Assembly (NCBI GenBank): GCA_002506255.1
Contig: DAXF01000010.1
Location: 17,387 to 36,878 of the forward strand
DNA length: 19,492 nt
Origin: Methanomassiliicoccaceae archaeon UBA367
GTDB lineage: Archaea; Thermoplasmatota; Thermoplasmata; Methanomassiliicoccales; Methanomethylophilaceae
Direction: 5' to 3'
In this document: positions 1 through 6,431 of the stretch, in pieces
Layout: each line of letters starts with the position of its first letter
How positions within the stretch are numbered: position 1 is the first letter of the stretch
Position numbers and translations under genes: made by a program
The notes under the pieces: model-generated
What the model saw: only the letters and a program-made list of their open reading frames with translations
The model's database searches: none
What the model was told of the DNA's origin: nothing

Positions 1-791
1 GCCACGCCTTTGAGGAGGTGCGTGCAGAGGGAGTACATGTCGATGTCCTCTGAAGGAGTCATATCGAATGTGCCGGAGTACCATCCGAGCTTTGCCTTCT
101 CGAAAGCGAAGCCCGGATTCTTCTCGTTGGTGGGAGCCTTGGCGCTAACCTCATCCGAGAGAACCAGATCCATGATCCGGTCCACATTCCTCAGGTCCGC
201 AGAGGATGTTGGTATGATGCGGGCGTCAGGAAGTATATCCTTTATCTTATCGGAGATCCTGCCCGCCTTCTCATTATCGACCAGGTCTGTTTTGGTGAGG
301 ATTATGACCTCCGCCTCCCTTATCTGGTGAGCTGGAATGAGATCCACTGTGCTCTCTGTCCTCTCTTTTCCCCCGTTCAGTATGTCGAGGGCTCTGACGC
401 AGTCCACGACCACTGTGAACGGAACGACACTGAACTCGTCAGGGTACAGGCTCCTCATGGGGGCGACCACACTGCTCATTATGTTAGTGGATGTCCCTAT
501 AGGCTCGGCGATGATGACGTCGGGTTTGCCGGTAACGACAAGATCCCTTGCGTTCGAGACCAGATTATCGAAATTGGTGCAGAAGCACCCTCCGGAGATT
601 TCTCTGGTGTCCAGTCCCGCTCCTTTGGAGTACTCCGTGTCGACGAGGACGTTGCCCTGATCGTTGGTTATTATCGCAACAGTCTTTCCGTGCTTCTGAT
701 GCAGCTCTCTCGCCAAATTGACGGCCAACGTGGTCTTGCCGGCACCGAGATATCCTCCGAGCACCAGCATCCTGGTCTTCTTCCGGTCCAT
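1..791 (-). CDS. COG0523/CobW-like P-loop GTPase (3' end beyond the window)
   Basis: Reading leftward from the ATG at 791, the frame stays open to the window edge for 263 codons, so the C-terminus is missing. The N-terminus has a Walker A loop GGYLGAGKTT (residues 12-21), a G3-like region near residues 91-98 (DVIIAEPI) and a TKTD guanine-specificity motif (166-169). This order is that of the G3E family (CobW/HypB/UreG), whose members deliver metals or load cofactors using GTP. The family metal site GCxCC appears here as GCFCT (Cys69, Cys71), so one of the usual cysteines is replaced by Thr. It lies 8 bases behind the cysteine-rich HTH-like gene on the same strand, so the two are probably cotranscribed. 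The metal or client cannot be told from sequence; a corrinoid- or nickel-related role is only a guess. Confidence 0.85.
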   Translation of the reverse strand, partial: MDRKKTRMLVLGGYLGAGKTTLAVNLARELHQKHGKTVAIITNDQGNVLVDTEYSKGAGLDTREISGGCFCTNFDNLVSNARDLVVTGKPDVIIAEPIGTSTNIMSSVVAPMRSLYPDEFSVVPFTVVVDCVRALDILNGGKERTESTVDLIPAHQIREAEVIILTKTDLVDNEKAGRISDKIKDILPDARIIPTSSADLRNVDRIMDLVLSDEVSAKAPTNEKNPGFAFEKAKLGWYSGTFDMTPSEDIDMYSLCTHLLKGV

Positions 792-799
792 AATATTCC

Positions 800-1420
800 T
801 CAATCTATCATCACTATATTATGTCTGTTCATGAAGCTGCATCTCTCACAGGGGATCACAAGTACGCATCTGTCTCCGAAGGCAACACCTTTCAGAGCTT
901 CGATTATGCCCCTGTCCAAGGGCCTTAAACCGCTTCGCTTGTTGGAGCTGAGGGTCTCTCTCTCAGAGATGCTCAGGTCCTTGGGGACGATATTCTTCTC
1001 CACGAGGGAGGCCATGCAGTGCTCTGCTTCCTCTACTGAGCACTTGTCGCATCTAAGCCCCACTTCGTCCAAGGGGCCGTATATCTCTGCCAGCGGATCG
1101 ACCATGTATATCCTGCGGTCTTTACCGAGGCATATGTAGATCCCATGGGGGTTGGATGGGGCTATGTATTCCATCCTGGTGCCTCTGACCTTTTTCTCGC
1201 CCACGACCTTCCAGAAGTCCTGTAGGTGGTTTGACAGCTGATACACGAGCTGCTGGTACTTTATATCAAGAGCGTCGGCCAGATCCTGTTTGGTGATCTT
1301 TTTCCCCTTGCGGTATGATCTGAAAAGCTCACCCAGTATGGCTTGTCTCATCTCATGGTCCGAGACCGCGGTGTATGTGGTCGGGTCCATGTACAGTATT
1401 TCCATCTGACAGCTCGCCAT
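800..1420 (-). CDS. Cysteine-rich winged-helix-like regulator, unknown ligand
   Basis: This 206-residue protein matches no family I can name. Residues 25-85 look like a helical DNA-binding region (a helix-turn-helix pattern around KITKQDLADALDIKYQQLVY, then a basic stretch KKVRGTR). The C-terminal half carries CDKC (124-127), Cys135, Cys185 and CERC (191-194), so a metal or Fe-S site made from these thiols is plausible. The first ATG (1420) lies about 29 bases from an AT-rich TATA-like element, which fits a leaderless message; the Met at codon 6 is an alternative start. It shares an operon with the downstream GTPase and is divergent from proA. A metal-responsive regulator of its own GTPase operon is inference. 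Confidence 0.7.
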   Translation of the reverse strand: MASCQMEILYMDPTTYTAVSDHEMRQAILGELFRSYRKGKKITKQDLADALDIKYQQLVYQLSNHLQDFWKVVGEKKVRGTRMEYIAPSNPHGIYICLGKDRRIYMVDPLAEIYGPLDEVGLRCDKCSVEEAEHCMASLVEKNIVPKDLSISERETLSSNKRSGLRPLDRGIIEALKGVAFGDRCVLVIPCERCSFMNRHNIVMID

Positions 1421-1439
1421 GGCTCATGTAACGTAGCAT

Positions 1440-1500
1440 CTGTTCAAATATTTTACTTAATTCTATAACATTCCTAATCTAGTAATGCATATTTAGACGG
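1440..1500. promoter_or_regulatory. Divergent promoter region between the HTH-like gene and proA
   Basis: The 103-base gap is markedly AT-rich. For the minus-strand gene, an AAATATTTT element near 1446-1454 is centred about 29 bases from the ATG at 1420. For proA, GCATATTTAG (1488-1497) is centred about 32 bases before the ATG at 1524. Both spacings suit archaeal TATA boxes and short-leader or leaderless transcripts. No convincing Shine-Dalgarno precedes either start. Assigned by position and composition only. Confidence 0.45.
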
Positions 1501-1523
1501 GAACTTATACGCAGAGCATTGAG

Positions 1524-2834
1524 ATGATAACAGAGGAAGTCGCGAAAGCCAAGAGAGCATCCCTGAGGATGGCCGCTTTGAGCACGGAGACGAAGAACTC
1601 CGCCCTGGAGGCTATGGCCTCGGCGCTGAACAAGGGCAGGGACAGAATAATCGCGGCTAACATGAAAGATATGGAGGCCGCTGAAAAGGAGGTTTCCGCG
1701 GGAAGGATGACCCAGGCGCTGGCCAAGAGGCTGAAGGTTGACGGGGACAAGATAGACGGGATGATATCCGGCATAAGGGACGTGGCCAAGCTGCCCGACC
1801 CTGTGGGCGAGACACTATCCTCTCTGGAGCTGGATGAAGGTCTGGAACTCTATCAGATCCGGTGCCCCATAGGCGTCATAGGCACTATATTCGAATCCAG
1901 GCCCGATGTGGTCCCTCAGATAATGGCGCTTTGCCTCAAATCAGGGAATTCCGTGGTATTCAAAGGAGGGAGCGAGGCCGCAGCATCTAACAGGGAGCTC
2001 TTCGAGACACTGTCCGACGCTGCGGCATCCGCAGGAGTGCCCAGGGATGCTTTTGTGCTGATGGAGTCCAGGGAGGATGTCAGCAGGATACTGAAATTGG
2101 ACGGGATGATAGACCTTCTGATACCCAGAGGGAGCAATGATTTCGTCAGGTACATCAAAGAGAGCACCAAGATTCCTGTTCTGGGTCATGCTGCCGGGAT
2201 ATGCCATGTGTACGTCCATAAATCCGCTGATATCGGTAAGGCGCTGAATGTGACCGCCGACTCCAAGATGCAGTACCCCGCAGTATGCAATGCGGTAGAA
2301 ACGCTCCTGGTGGATGCGGAAGCGGCCGAGGGGTTCCTGCCTCTGATCAATGACGTGCTCGTGAAAGGCGGAGTGGAGGTCAGAGCCGATGCCGAGGCCT
2401 TGCCGTATATGGAACACGCCAAGACGGCTAGTGAGTCAGATTGGGATGAAGAGTACAACGATCTGATACTCTCCGTTAAAGTAGTGCATTCTTTGACAGA
2501 GGCTATAGACTTCATCAATCTCCACGGTTCCCATCATACAGATTCGATAATCGCTGAGGACAGGGAAGCGATAGAAGCGTTCGTCAAGAATGTGGACTCT
2601 GCGGATATAATGGTCAACGCTTCCACCAGATTCGCTGACGGTTACCGCTTCGGTAAGGGGGCAGAAGTGGGTATAAGCACCAATAAGGTGCACTCCCGCG
2701 GACCTGTGGGGATGGAGGGCCTGACGATCTACAAGTATGTCCTCTTGGGCAATGGGCAGGTAGTGAAAGATTACGTCGGTAAGAATGCAAAGAAGTACAC
2801 CCATCGTAAAATGGGTGGGGAGCTGAGGCTTTGA
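1524..2834 (+). CDS. proA: Gamma-glutamyl phosphate reductase (proline biosynthesis, step 2)
   Basis: A 436-residue member of the ALDH superfamily at the usual ProA length. It reduces gamma-glutamyl phosphate with NADPH to glutamate 5-semialdehyde, which cyclises to pyrroline-5-carboxylate. The family signature around the active-site cysteine, YPAVCNAVETLLV, is intact with Cys255, and the N-terminal half carries IGVIGTIFESRPDV (116-129) typical of ProA. It is followed directly by proB with a TTGA overlap. The order proA-proB is the reverse of the common bacterial proBA order. No proC is seen nearby, so the last step must be encoded elsewhere. The start at 1524 follows a TATA-like element at leaderless distance. 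Confidence 0.97.
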   Translation: MITEEVAKAKRASLRMAALSTETKNSALEAMASALNKGRDRIIAANMKDMEAAEKEVSAGRMTQALAKRLKVDGDKIDGMISGIRDVAKLPDPVGETLSSLELDEGLELYQIRCPIGVIGTIFESRPDVVPQIMALCLKSGNSVVFKGGSEAAASNRELFETLSDAAASAGVPRDAFVLMESREDVSRILKLDGMIDLLIPRGSNDFVRYIKESTKIPVLGHAAGICHVYVHKSADIGKALNVTADSKMQYPAVCNAVETLLVDAEAAEGFLPLINDVLVKGGVEVRADAEALPYMEHAKTASESDWDEEYNDLILSVKVVHSLTEAIDFINLHGSHHTDSIIAEDREAIEAFVKNVDSADIMVNASTRFADGYRFGKGAEVGISTNKVHSRGPVGMEGLTIYKYVLLGNGQVVKDYVGKNAKKYTHRKMGGELRL

Positions 2835-3955
2835 CCGACAGGAAGGCTCTCCTTTCCGGCATATCCACAATAGTGATCAAGATAGGCACGTCCTCCATAA
2901 TACGGGAGGGCGACGGCGCATCACAGGAGTTCATGGACTCTGTGGCGCGTCAGGTCAGGGAGCTGATGGATTCCGGCAAGAAGGTCCTGGTGGTCTCCTC
3001 CGGTGCCATCGGAGTAGGCCTCAAGGCAATGAAGGCCAGGCCGAAACCGAAGGAGGTGCCGATAAGACAGGCCGCGGCCTCAGTGGGGCAGAGCATCCTG
3101 ATGCAGAAGTGGAGTGACAGCTTCCAGAAACAAGGCCTTACCATAGCGCAGATCTTACTGACCCTGGATTTCTACTCGGACAGGGAGAAGTATCTCAATC
3201 TTAGGAATGCAATACAGACTCTGTTGGAATACGGTGTCGTACCAGTCATCAACGAGAATGATGTCGTCTGTGTGAAGGAGATAGATGCCATGTTCGGCGA
3301 TAACGATACGCTGTCAGCGTATGTGGGCAGTAAGATGGACGCAGACCTGCTCATATTGCTGTCGGATGTGGAAGGTCTGTATGACAAGAATCCTAAGCTT
3401 CACAGCGATGCCAAGTTGATAAGCACCGTGGAGAGCATAGACGAGGCCATAGAATCCATGGCCGGGGAGTCCACTTCCCGCGTGGGCGTCGGTGGCATGA
3501 AGACCAAAATCGATGCTGCCAGGATATGCGCGGAAGCCGGATTGTATATGATAATAGCTTCAAGTTCTGAGGATGACCCGATTCTGAGGGCTGCTCTGGG
3601 TGAGAACATAGGCACTATATTCATTCCCAAGGCCAAGGAGCGCAAGAAGCAGACATGGATAAAGAGCGCCAGGCCCGCAGGCATCCTTGTTGTGGACGCA
3701 GGCGGTGCAATCGCCCTCAAAAAAGGCAAAAGTCTCCTGGCCGTGGGTGTTAGAGAGGTTCGGGGAATGTTCGAGAGAGGCGACGTGGTCGCTATAGAAT
3801 GCGACGGCGAGATATTCGCGAAGGGAATTCCAGATTACGATTCCGAGGAGATTAACAAGATAAAAGGTCTTCACAGCGATAGGATCGAGTCGGTGCTGGG
3901 ACATAAGAGCTATGACGATGTGATCAGGCATGAGAACATAGCGCTTACGCGATAG
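2831..3955 (+). CDS. proB: Glutamate 5-kinase with C-terminal PUA domain (proline biosynthesis, step 1)
   Basis: 374 residues, close to the E. coli enzyme (367). It phosphorylates glutamate with ATP to the unstable gamma-glutamyl phosphate, which ProA uses at once. An amino-acid-kinase fold is shown by the N-terminal IVIKIGTSSI, VSSGAIGVG near 55-63, the INENDVV segment and the GMKTKIDAA nucleotide loop. The last 90 or so residues form a PUA-like domain (GILVVDAGGAIALKKGKSLL onward). The start is TTG at 2831, overlapping the proA stop TGA at 2832-2834, with GGGG/GAGG just upstream, so translation is probably coupled. It ends in TAG, one of only two amber stops among the complete genes here. 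The pirin gene converges 45 bases away. Confidence 0.97.
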   Translation: MTDRKALLSGISTIVIKIGTSSIIREGDGASQEFMDSVARQVRELMDSGKKVLVVSSGAIGVGLKAMKARPKPKEVPIRQAAASVGQSILMQKWSDSFQKQGLTIAQILLTLDFYSDREKYLNLRNAIQTLLEYGVVPVINENDVVCVKEIDAMFGDNDTLSAYVGSKMDADLLILLSDVEGLYDKNPKLHSDAKLISTVESIDEAIESMAGESTSRVGVGGMKTKIDAARICAEAGLYMIIASSSEDDPILRAALGENIGTIFIPKAKERKKQTWIKSARPAGILVVDAGGAIALKKGKSLLAVGVREVRGMFERGDVVAIECDGEIFAKGIPDYDSEEINKIKGLHSDRIESVLGHKSYDDVIRHENIALTR

Positions 3956-3999
3956 GGCTGCAGCCTTCAGTCTTGGAAGTGCGCCGAATATATTTCCTC

Positions 4000-4833
4000 T
4001 CAGATTTTGTGTCTCAGGAAATTCCCCATCCTGAGGTCTGTGAAGGCCTGTTGCAATTCTTCCTCTGTATTCATGACGATGGGCCCTCCCCATGAGATTT
4101 CTTCATAGAGAGGTCTGGCAGAAAGGAATATGAAACGACAACCGCCCTCTTCCGCTGTAACGGTAACAGAATCCCCTTCTCCGAAGAGCACTGCAGTCTT
4201 CTCAGGCAACACACGGCCGTGGATCCTCGCATCCCCTGATATCAGGAAAAGGAATACCGTATCCTCGGGATCGGTATCGATCGATATGGACCCGTTGTTC
4301 AGAGAGACATCATAGTATTCTGTCTGGATGTGATGGGTACTCACGCCCTTCTCTCCCATGAACTCTCCGGATATTACTTTCACTGTTGCATTATCCAGTA
4401 CTTTGGTCCCCATCATGTTCTCGGTGATATCGAAATATTTCGGTCGGGTTATCTTATCCTTCTTAGGAAGATTGATCCAAATCTGGAGACCGAGCAGCCT
4501 GTCGGCAGGCTGTGGCATCTCCTCATGCAGTATGCCGCTACCAGCTGTCATCCACTGGCTCTGTCCCGCGCCGATGATACCCTTGTTGCCTAGGCTGTCT
4601 TTATGATGCATCTCGCCTTCGATTAGATATGTGACTGTTTCAATGCCGCGGTGAGGGTGCATAGGAAATCCGGCTGCGTAGTCTCGGGGATTTGAGGAAT
4701 CAAAAGAATCCAGCATAAGGAAGGGGTCGAAATCGCGTGTGGTGTCATGCCCGAGCACTCTGGTGAGACGGACGCCGGCCCCGTCGACAGCCGGTTGCCC
4801 GGTGACTGTCTTTCTTATTCTTCTCTCAGCCAT
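4000..4833 (-). CDS. Pirin family cupin protein
   Basis: 277 residues with the pirin signature: FPMHPHRGIETVTYL supplies His59 and His61, and WMTAGSGILHEEMP supplies His103 and Glu105. Together these match the four ligands that bind iron in human pirin. The protein is a double-stranded beta-helix cupin. Prokaryotic pirins are variously reported as quercetin dioxygenases or as regulators of central metabolism, and the real role here is unknown. It is a single gene: upstream lies a terminator and then the abrB-like gene on the same strand; downstream it converges with proB. Start at 4833 chosen because the conserved N-terminal pirin region begins immediately and no longer in-frame extension is needed. 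Confidence 0.93.
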   Translation of the reverse strand: MAERRIRKTVTGQPAVDGAGVRLTRVLGHDTTRDFDPFLMLDSFDSSNPRDYAAGFPMHPHRGIETVTYLIEGEMHHKDSLGNKGIIGAGQSQWMTAGSGILHEEMPQPADRLLGLQIWINLPKKDKITRPKYFDITENMMGTKVLDNATVKVISGEFMGEKGVSTHHIQTEYYDVSLNNGSISIDTDPEDTVFLFLISGDARIHGRVLPEKTAVLFGEGDSVTVTAEEGGCRFIFLSARPLYEEISWGGPIVMNTEEELQQAFTDLRMGNFLRHKI

Positions 4834-4864
4834 GTTATCTTTGAAGGTACTTGCTTAGAATGAT

Positions 4865-4905
4865 AAAAAACAGGCTCGCCCCACTATACAATCTGTAGTG
4901 GGGCG
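4865..4905 (-). terminator. Intrinsic-type terminator of the abrB-like gene
   Basis: A perfect 10-bp stem (4877-4886 pairing with 4896-4905) encloses a 9-base loop. On the minus strand it is followed within five bases by a run of six T residues (4870-4865). It sits 31 bases past the stop of the small regulator and upstream of pirin, so it should end the abrB-like transcript. A G+C-rich hairpin plus T-run is bacterial in style; archaea mainly need the U-run. Confidence 0.75.
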
Positions 4906-4935
4906 AAGATCCGAGGCAATAAGTTTCCGGATGCC

Positions 4936-5106
4936 TCAGTCTAGGGAGATCTCCCCGTAATGTACGTTTTCTGTGCGGGTCATTATGCACGCATTATCTT
5001 TGTGGTCTATGAAGGCTAACTTCATTCCGGGTTTGAGTCCGAGTCGGTCCCTTACCTTCTTCGGAATGGTAATCTGCCCTTTTGCGGTCACGGTTGCTAT
5101 CTCCAT
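4936..5106 (-). CDS. AbrB/MazE-type swapped-hairpin DNA-binding protein, 56 aa
   Basis: A small gene found by reading the minus strand from the ATG at 5106 to TGA at 4936. The N-terminal half, [19 protein letters not shown] followed by KPGMKL, is the SpoVT-AbrB/MazE DNA-binding fold, which acts as a dimer or tetramer. A strong Shine-Dalgarno (GAGGAGGG) lies 5 bases before the ATG and fixes the start. The tail after residue 33 is short and carries no toxin-neutralising extension that I recognise, and no toxin gene is adjacent, so a stand-alone transcription factor is likelier than an antitoxin. An 8-bp inverted repeat in its leader may be its own operator. It is closed by a terminator. Confidence 0.88.
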   Translation of the reverse strand: MEIATVTAKGQITIPKKVRDRLGLKPGMKLAFIDHKDNACIMTRTENVHYGEISLD

Positions 5107-5121
5107 GGTTTCCCTCCTCAG

Positions 5122-5146
5122 GTAAGGAATTCCTTTTTTTCCTTAC
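5122..5146 (-). promoter_or_regulatory. Inverted repeat in the leader of the abrB-like gene
   Basis: GTAAGGAA (5122-5129) is the exact reverse complement of TTCCTTAC (5139-5146), spaced by nine bases. Nested in it is a 12-base palindrome, AAGGAATTCCTT (5124-5135). A TATA-like CTATATCC lies at 5169-5176 on the minus strand, so the repeat would fall between the predicted transcription start and the Shine-Dalgarno. It could be an operator for the encoded regulator or an RNA hairpin near the ribosome site. Confidence 0.45.
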
Positions 5147-5331
5147 TTGATATGCACAGTGTATGATCGGATATAGATACATTTGCAAGGAATTTTGTTC
5201 GGACATGAATATTTCGTCCACAAAGACATTTTTCTTTGAAGAGGGGTGCTCATTCGCGGAATCGGGTCTTGTGCATCCCACAGGGATAAGCGAACATCCG
5301 CGGAAAGGAAGCTCTCCAAAATGATAATGGG

Positions 5332-5407
5332 TGGTGGGCTCGGCCGGATTTGAACCGGCGACCTTCGCCGTGTGAAGGCGACGTCATAACCCCTAGACCA
5401 CAAGCCC
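5332..5407 (-). tRNA. tRNA-Val (anticodon CAC)
   Basis: A full cloverleaf can be drawn on the minus strand. The acceptor GGGCTTG pairs with CGAGCCC (one T-G pair), and the anticodon stem TCGCC/GGCGA holds the loop TTCACAC with anticodon CAC. The T-arm carries GGTTCAAATCC, followed by discriminator A and an encoded CCA (5334-5332). The body is 73 bases without CCA. A TATA-like TTAAATAC at 5433-5440 lies about 30 bases upstream. No intron is visible. Confidence 0.96.
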
Positions 5408-5432
5408 AGCCCGCGAGTCTAGGTTCTATTTT

Positions 5433-5440
5433 GTATTTAA
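5433..5440 (-). promoter_or_regulatory. TATA-like box of tRNA-Val
   Basis: TTAAATAC on the minus strand, centred about 30 bases before the tRNA 5' end, with purine-rich AT bases downstream. Its position is what an archaeal TBP site would have. Confidence 0.5.
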
Positions 5441-5510
5441 TTGTTGCACGCACTGCATATATTCTCGATAGAGCAAGAGATGTTGGATTTGTAAAATAAT
5501 AAGGGGTTTG

Positions 5511-5527
5511 CCGTTCTTCCCGAACGG
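5511..5527 (-). terminator. Possible hairpin terminator after the acetate-transporter-like gene
   Basis: CCGTTC (5511-5516) pairs perfectly with GAACGG (5522-5527) around a five-base loop. On the minus strand the hairpin is 16 bases past the stop at 5544 and is followed, after a short AC-rich spacer, by a T-rich tract (TTATTATTTTA). The stem is short and the T-run is interrupted, so this is weaker than the terminator at 4865. Confidence 0.4.
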
Positions 5528-5543
5528 TCGGAATGATCTGCGC

Positions 5544-6113
5544 TCAGCTCTTCTTAGTTCCCAGCGGCAGGATCTCCTTTCCGTGCACTTCGTTGAGCAC
5601 TTCTCCGATCCCGGCGTAGAGAGCCGAAAGGGCGAGGAGTATTCCGAAGACGGATATGATTCTCGTGAGTATCTCTTCGACACCGATGGCGTTGTTAAGT
5701 GCCAGCAGCAGGAAGACAATCGTCAGCAGAGCGAACACGACACGGATCACTATAGGGGACTTCAGAGTTCCTATGAACATAAGGCCGGTGAAAAGCCCCC
5801 ATCCGAACATATAGGCTGCAAGGGCCGCCGTGTCTGGTGCAGTCATTAACCCCGTCAAAGGCAGCATCTCCATGAGGCAGAATGATATCCAGAATGCCCC
5901 GTAGGATAGGAATGCCACAGTTCCGAAGGTATTCCCGCGTCTCCACTCCATTGCGCCAGCCACAATCTGCATCATGCCTCCGTAGGCCAGACCCATGGCT
6001 ATTATCATCGAGTTCATGCCGTAGAGGCCCGTGTTATGGACCATCAGGCAGAATGTCGTCAGTGCGAACGCGATCAGACCGAGCGCGCCGCCGTTGCCTA
6101 ACTTCTCAGTTAT
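5544..6113 (-). CDS. Acetate uptake transporter (GPR1/FUN34/YaaH, SatP family), non-AUG start
   Basis: A six-helix inner-membrane protein of the AceTr family, which imports acetate or succinate with protons. YGGMMQIVAGAMEWRRGNTFG, SYGAFW and FIGTLK match family landmarks in order. The first in-frame ATG (6044) falls inside the first helix and would remove the segment KLGNGGALGLIAFALTTFCL, which aligns with the SatP N-terminus, so the true start must be upstream. The in-frame stop before it is TGA at 6119-6117. Between the two, the only start-like codon is ATA at 6113, eight bases after a strong AGGAGG. From there the protein is 189 aa, against 188 for SatP. The NPxPLGL motif is degenerate (NGGALGL). 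A one-base indel after the ATG at 6120 is the alternative explanation. Acetate supply would fit the acetyl-CoA genes further right. Confidence 0.82.
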   Translation of the reverse strand: MTEKLGNGGALGLIAFALTTFCLMVHNTGLYGMNSMIIAMGLAYGGMMQIVAGAMEWRRGNTFGTVAFLSYGAFWISFCLMEMLPLTGLMTAPDTAALAAYMFGWGLFTGLMFIGTLKSPIVIRVVFALLTIVFLLLALNNAIGVEEILTRIISVFGILLALSALYAGIGEVLNEVHGKEILPLGTKKS

Positions 6114-6120
6114 ATCTCAT

Positions 6121-6186
6121 TCCTCCTTTTTGCGGATGGGCCCGATTTCCCGGTTCGGAGGCCATGCGGCACCTGTTCGGGAACAG
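6121..6186 (-). promoter_or_regulatory. Leader of the acetate-transporter-like gene: Shine-Dalgarno and small palindrome
   Basis: AGGAGGA (6121-6127, minus strand) is the strongest ribosome-binding match in this part of the window. About 50 bases further upstream CTGTTC GG GAACAG (6173-6186) is a perfect dyad, which would fall right after a transcription start set by the TATA-like box at 6211-6218. The dyad could be an operator; nothing identifies its regulator. Confidence 0.45.
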
Positions 6187-6431
6187 ACCAAAGACTGATT
6201 CTATCACTCATATTTAAGTTGTATAGTTGTAAAACGTAAAATTATGTTCGAGTTTCGTAGGATACATATTAATTGATATTGATTTTCGTAACAATAATAC
6301 GAAACAAAGACTAGGGGTGAAATGTGCACTCCTATTTAACCGAAGTGTGAGAAGAAATACGGAATAGAATCATATCCGCTCCGGGTCTCCTGCGGGAACA
6401 TATAAAGCAGGAGACCGCGCATTATCGGGGT
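6187..6431. promoter_or_regulatory. Divergent intergenic region with TATA boxes and repeated TTTCGTA motifs
   Basis: No gene is seen between the transporter and the ALDH-like gene. The stretch holds a minus-strand TATA-like CTTAAATA (6211-6218) and a heptamer TTTCGTA at 6253-6259. The heptamer recurs as a perfect inverted pair, TTTCGTA (6284-6290) and TACGAAA (6298-6304), with a seven-base spacer. An imperfect dyad TAGGGGTG/CACTCCTA follows near 6314-6335. The plus-strand promoter is described separately. This density of dyads suggests controlled expression of one or both flanking genes. Confidence 0.5.
6384..6416 (+). promoter_or_regulatory. TATA box embedded in a perfect 10-bp inverted repeat
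   Basis: GGTCTCCTGC (6384-6393) and GCAGGAGACC (6407-6416) are exact reverse complements separated by 13 bases. The spacer contains the TATA-like CATATAAA (6399-6406), whose centre is about 29 bases before the ATG at 6432. A dimeric repressor bound here would cover the TBP/TFB site, so repression by promoter occlusion is the simplest reading. The repeat could also fold as a hairpin in DNA, but it lies upstream of the predicted transcript start. Confidence 0.65.

Noticed and set aside
3956..3965. Palindrome GGCTGCAGCC between proB and pirin
   Set aside because: Perfect but without a loop or T-run, so not a terminator; a 10-base palindrome in a 45-base convergent gap is weak evidence for anything.
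4936..5106. AbrB-type gene as an antitoxin of a toxin-antitoxin pair
   Set aside because: No toxin-like ORF adjoins it on either side; it is flanked by its terminator and a tRNA.
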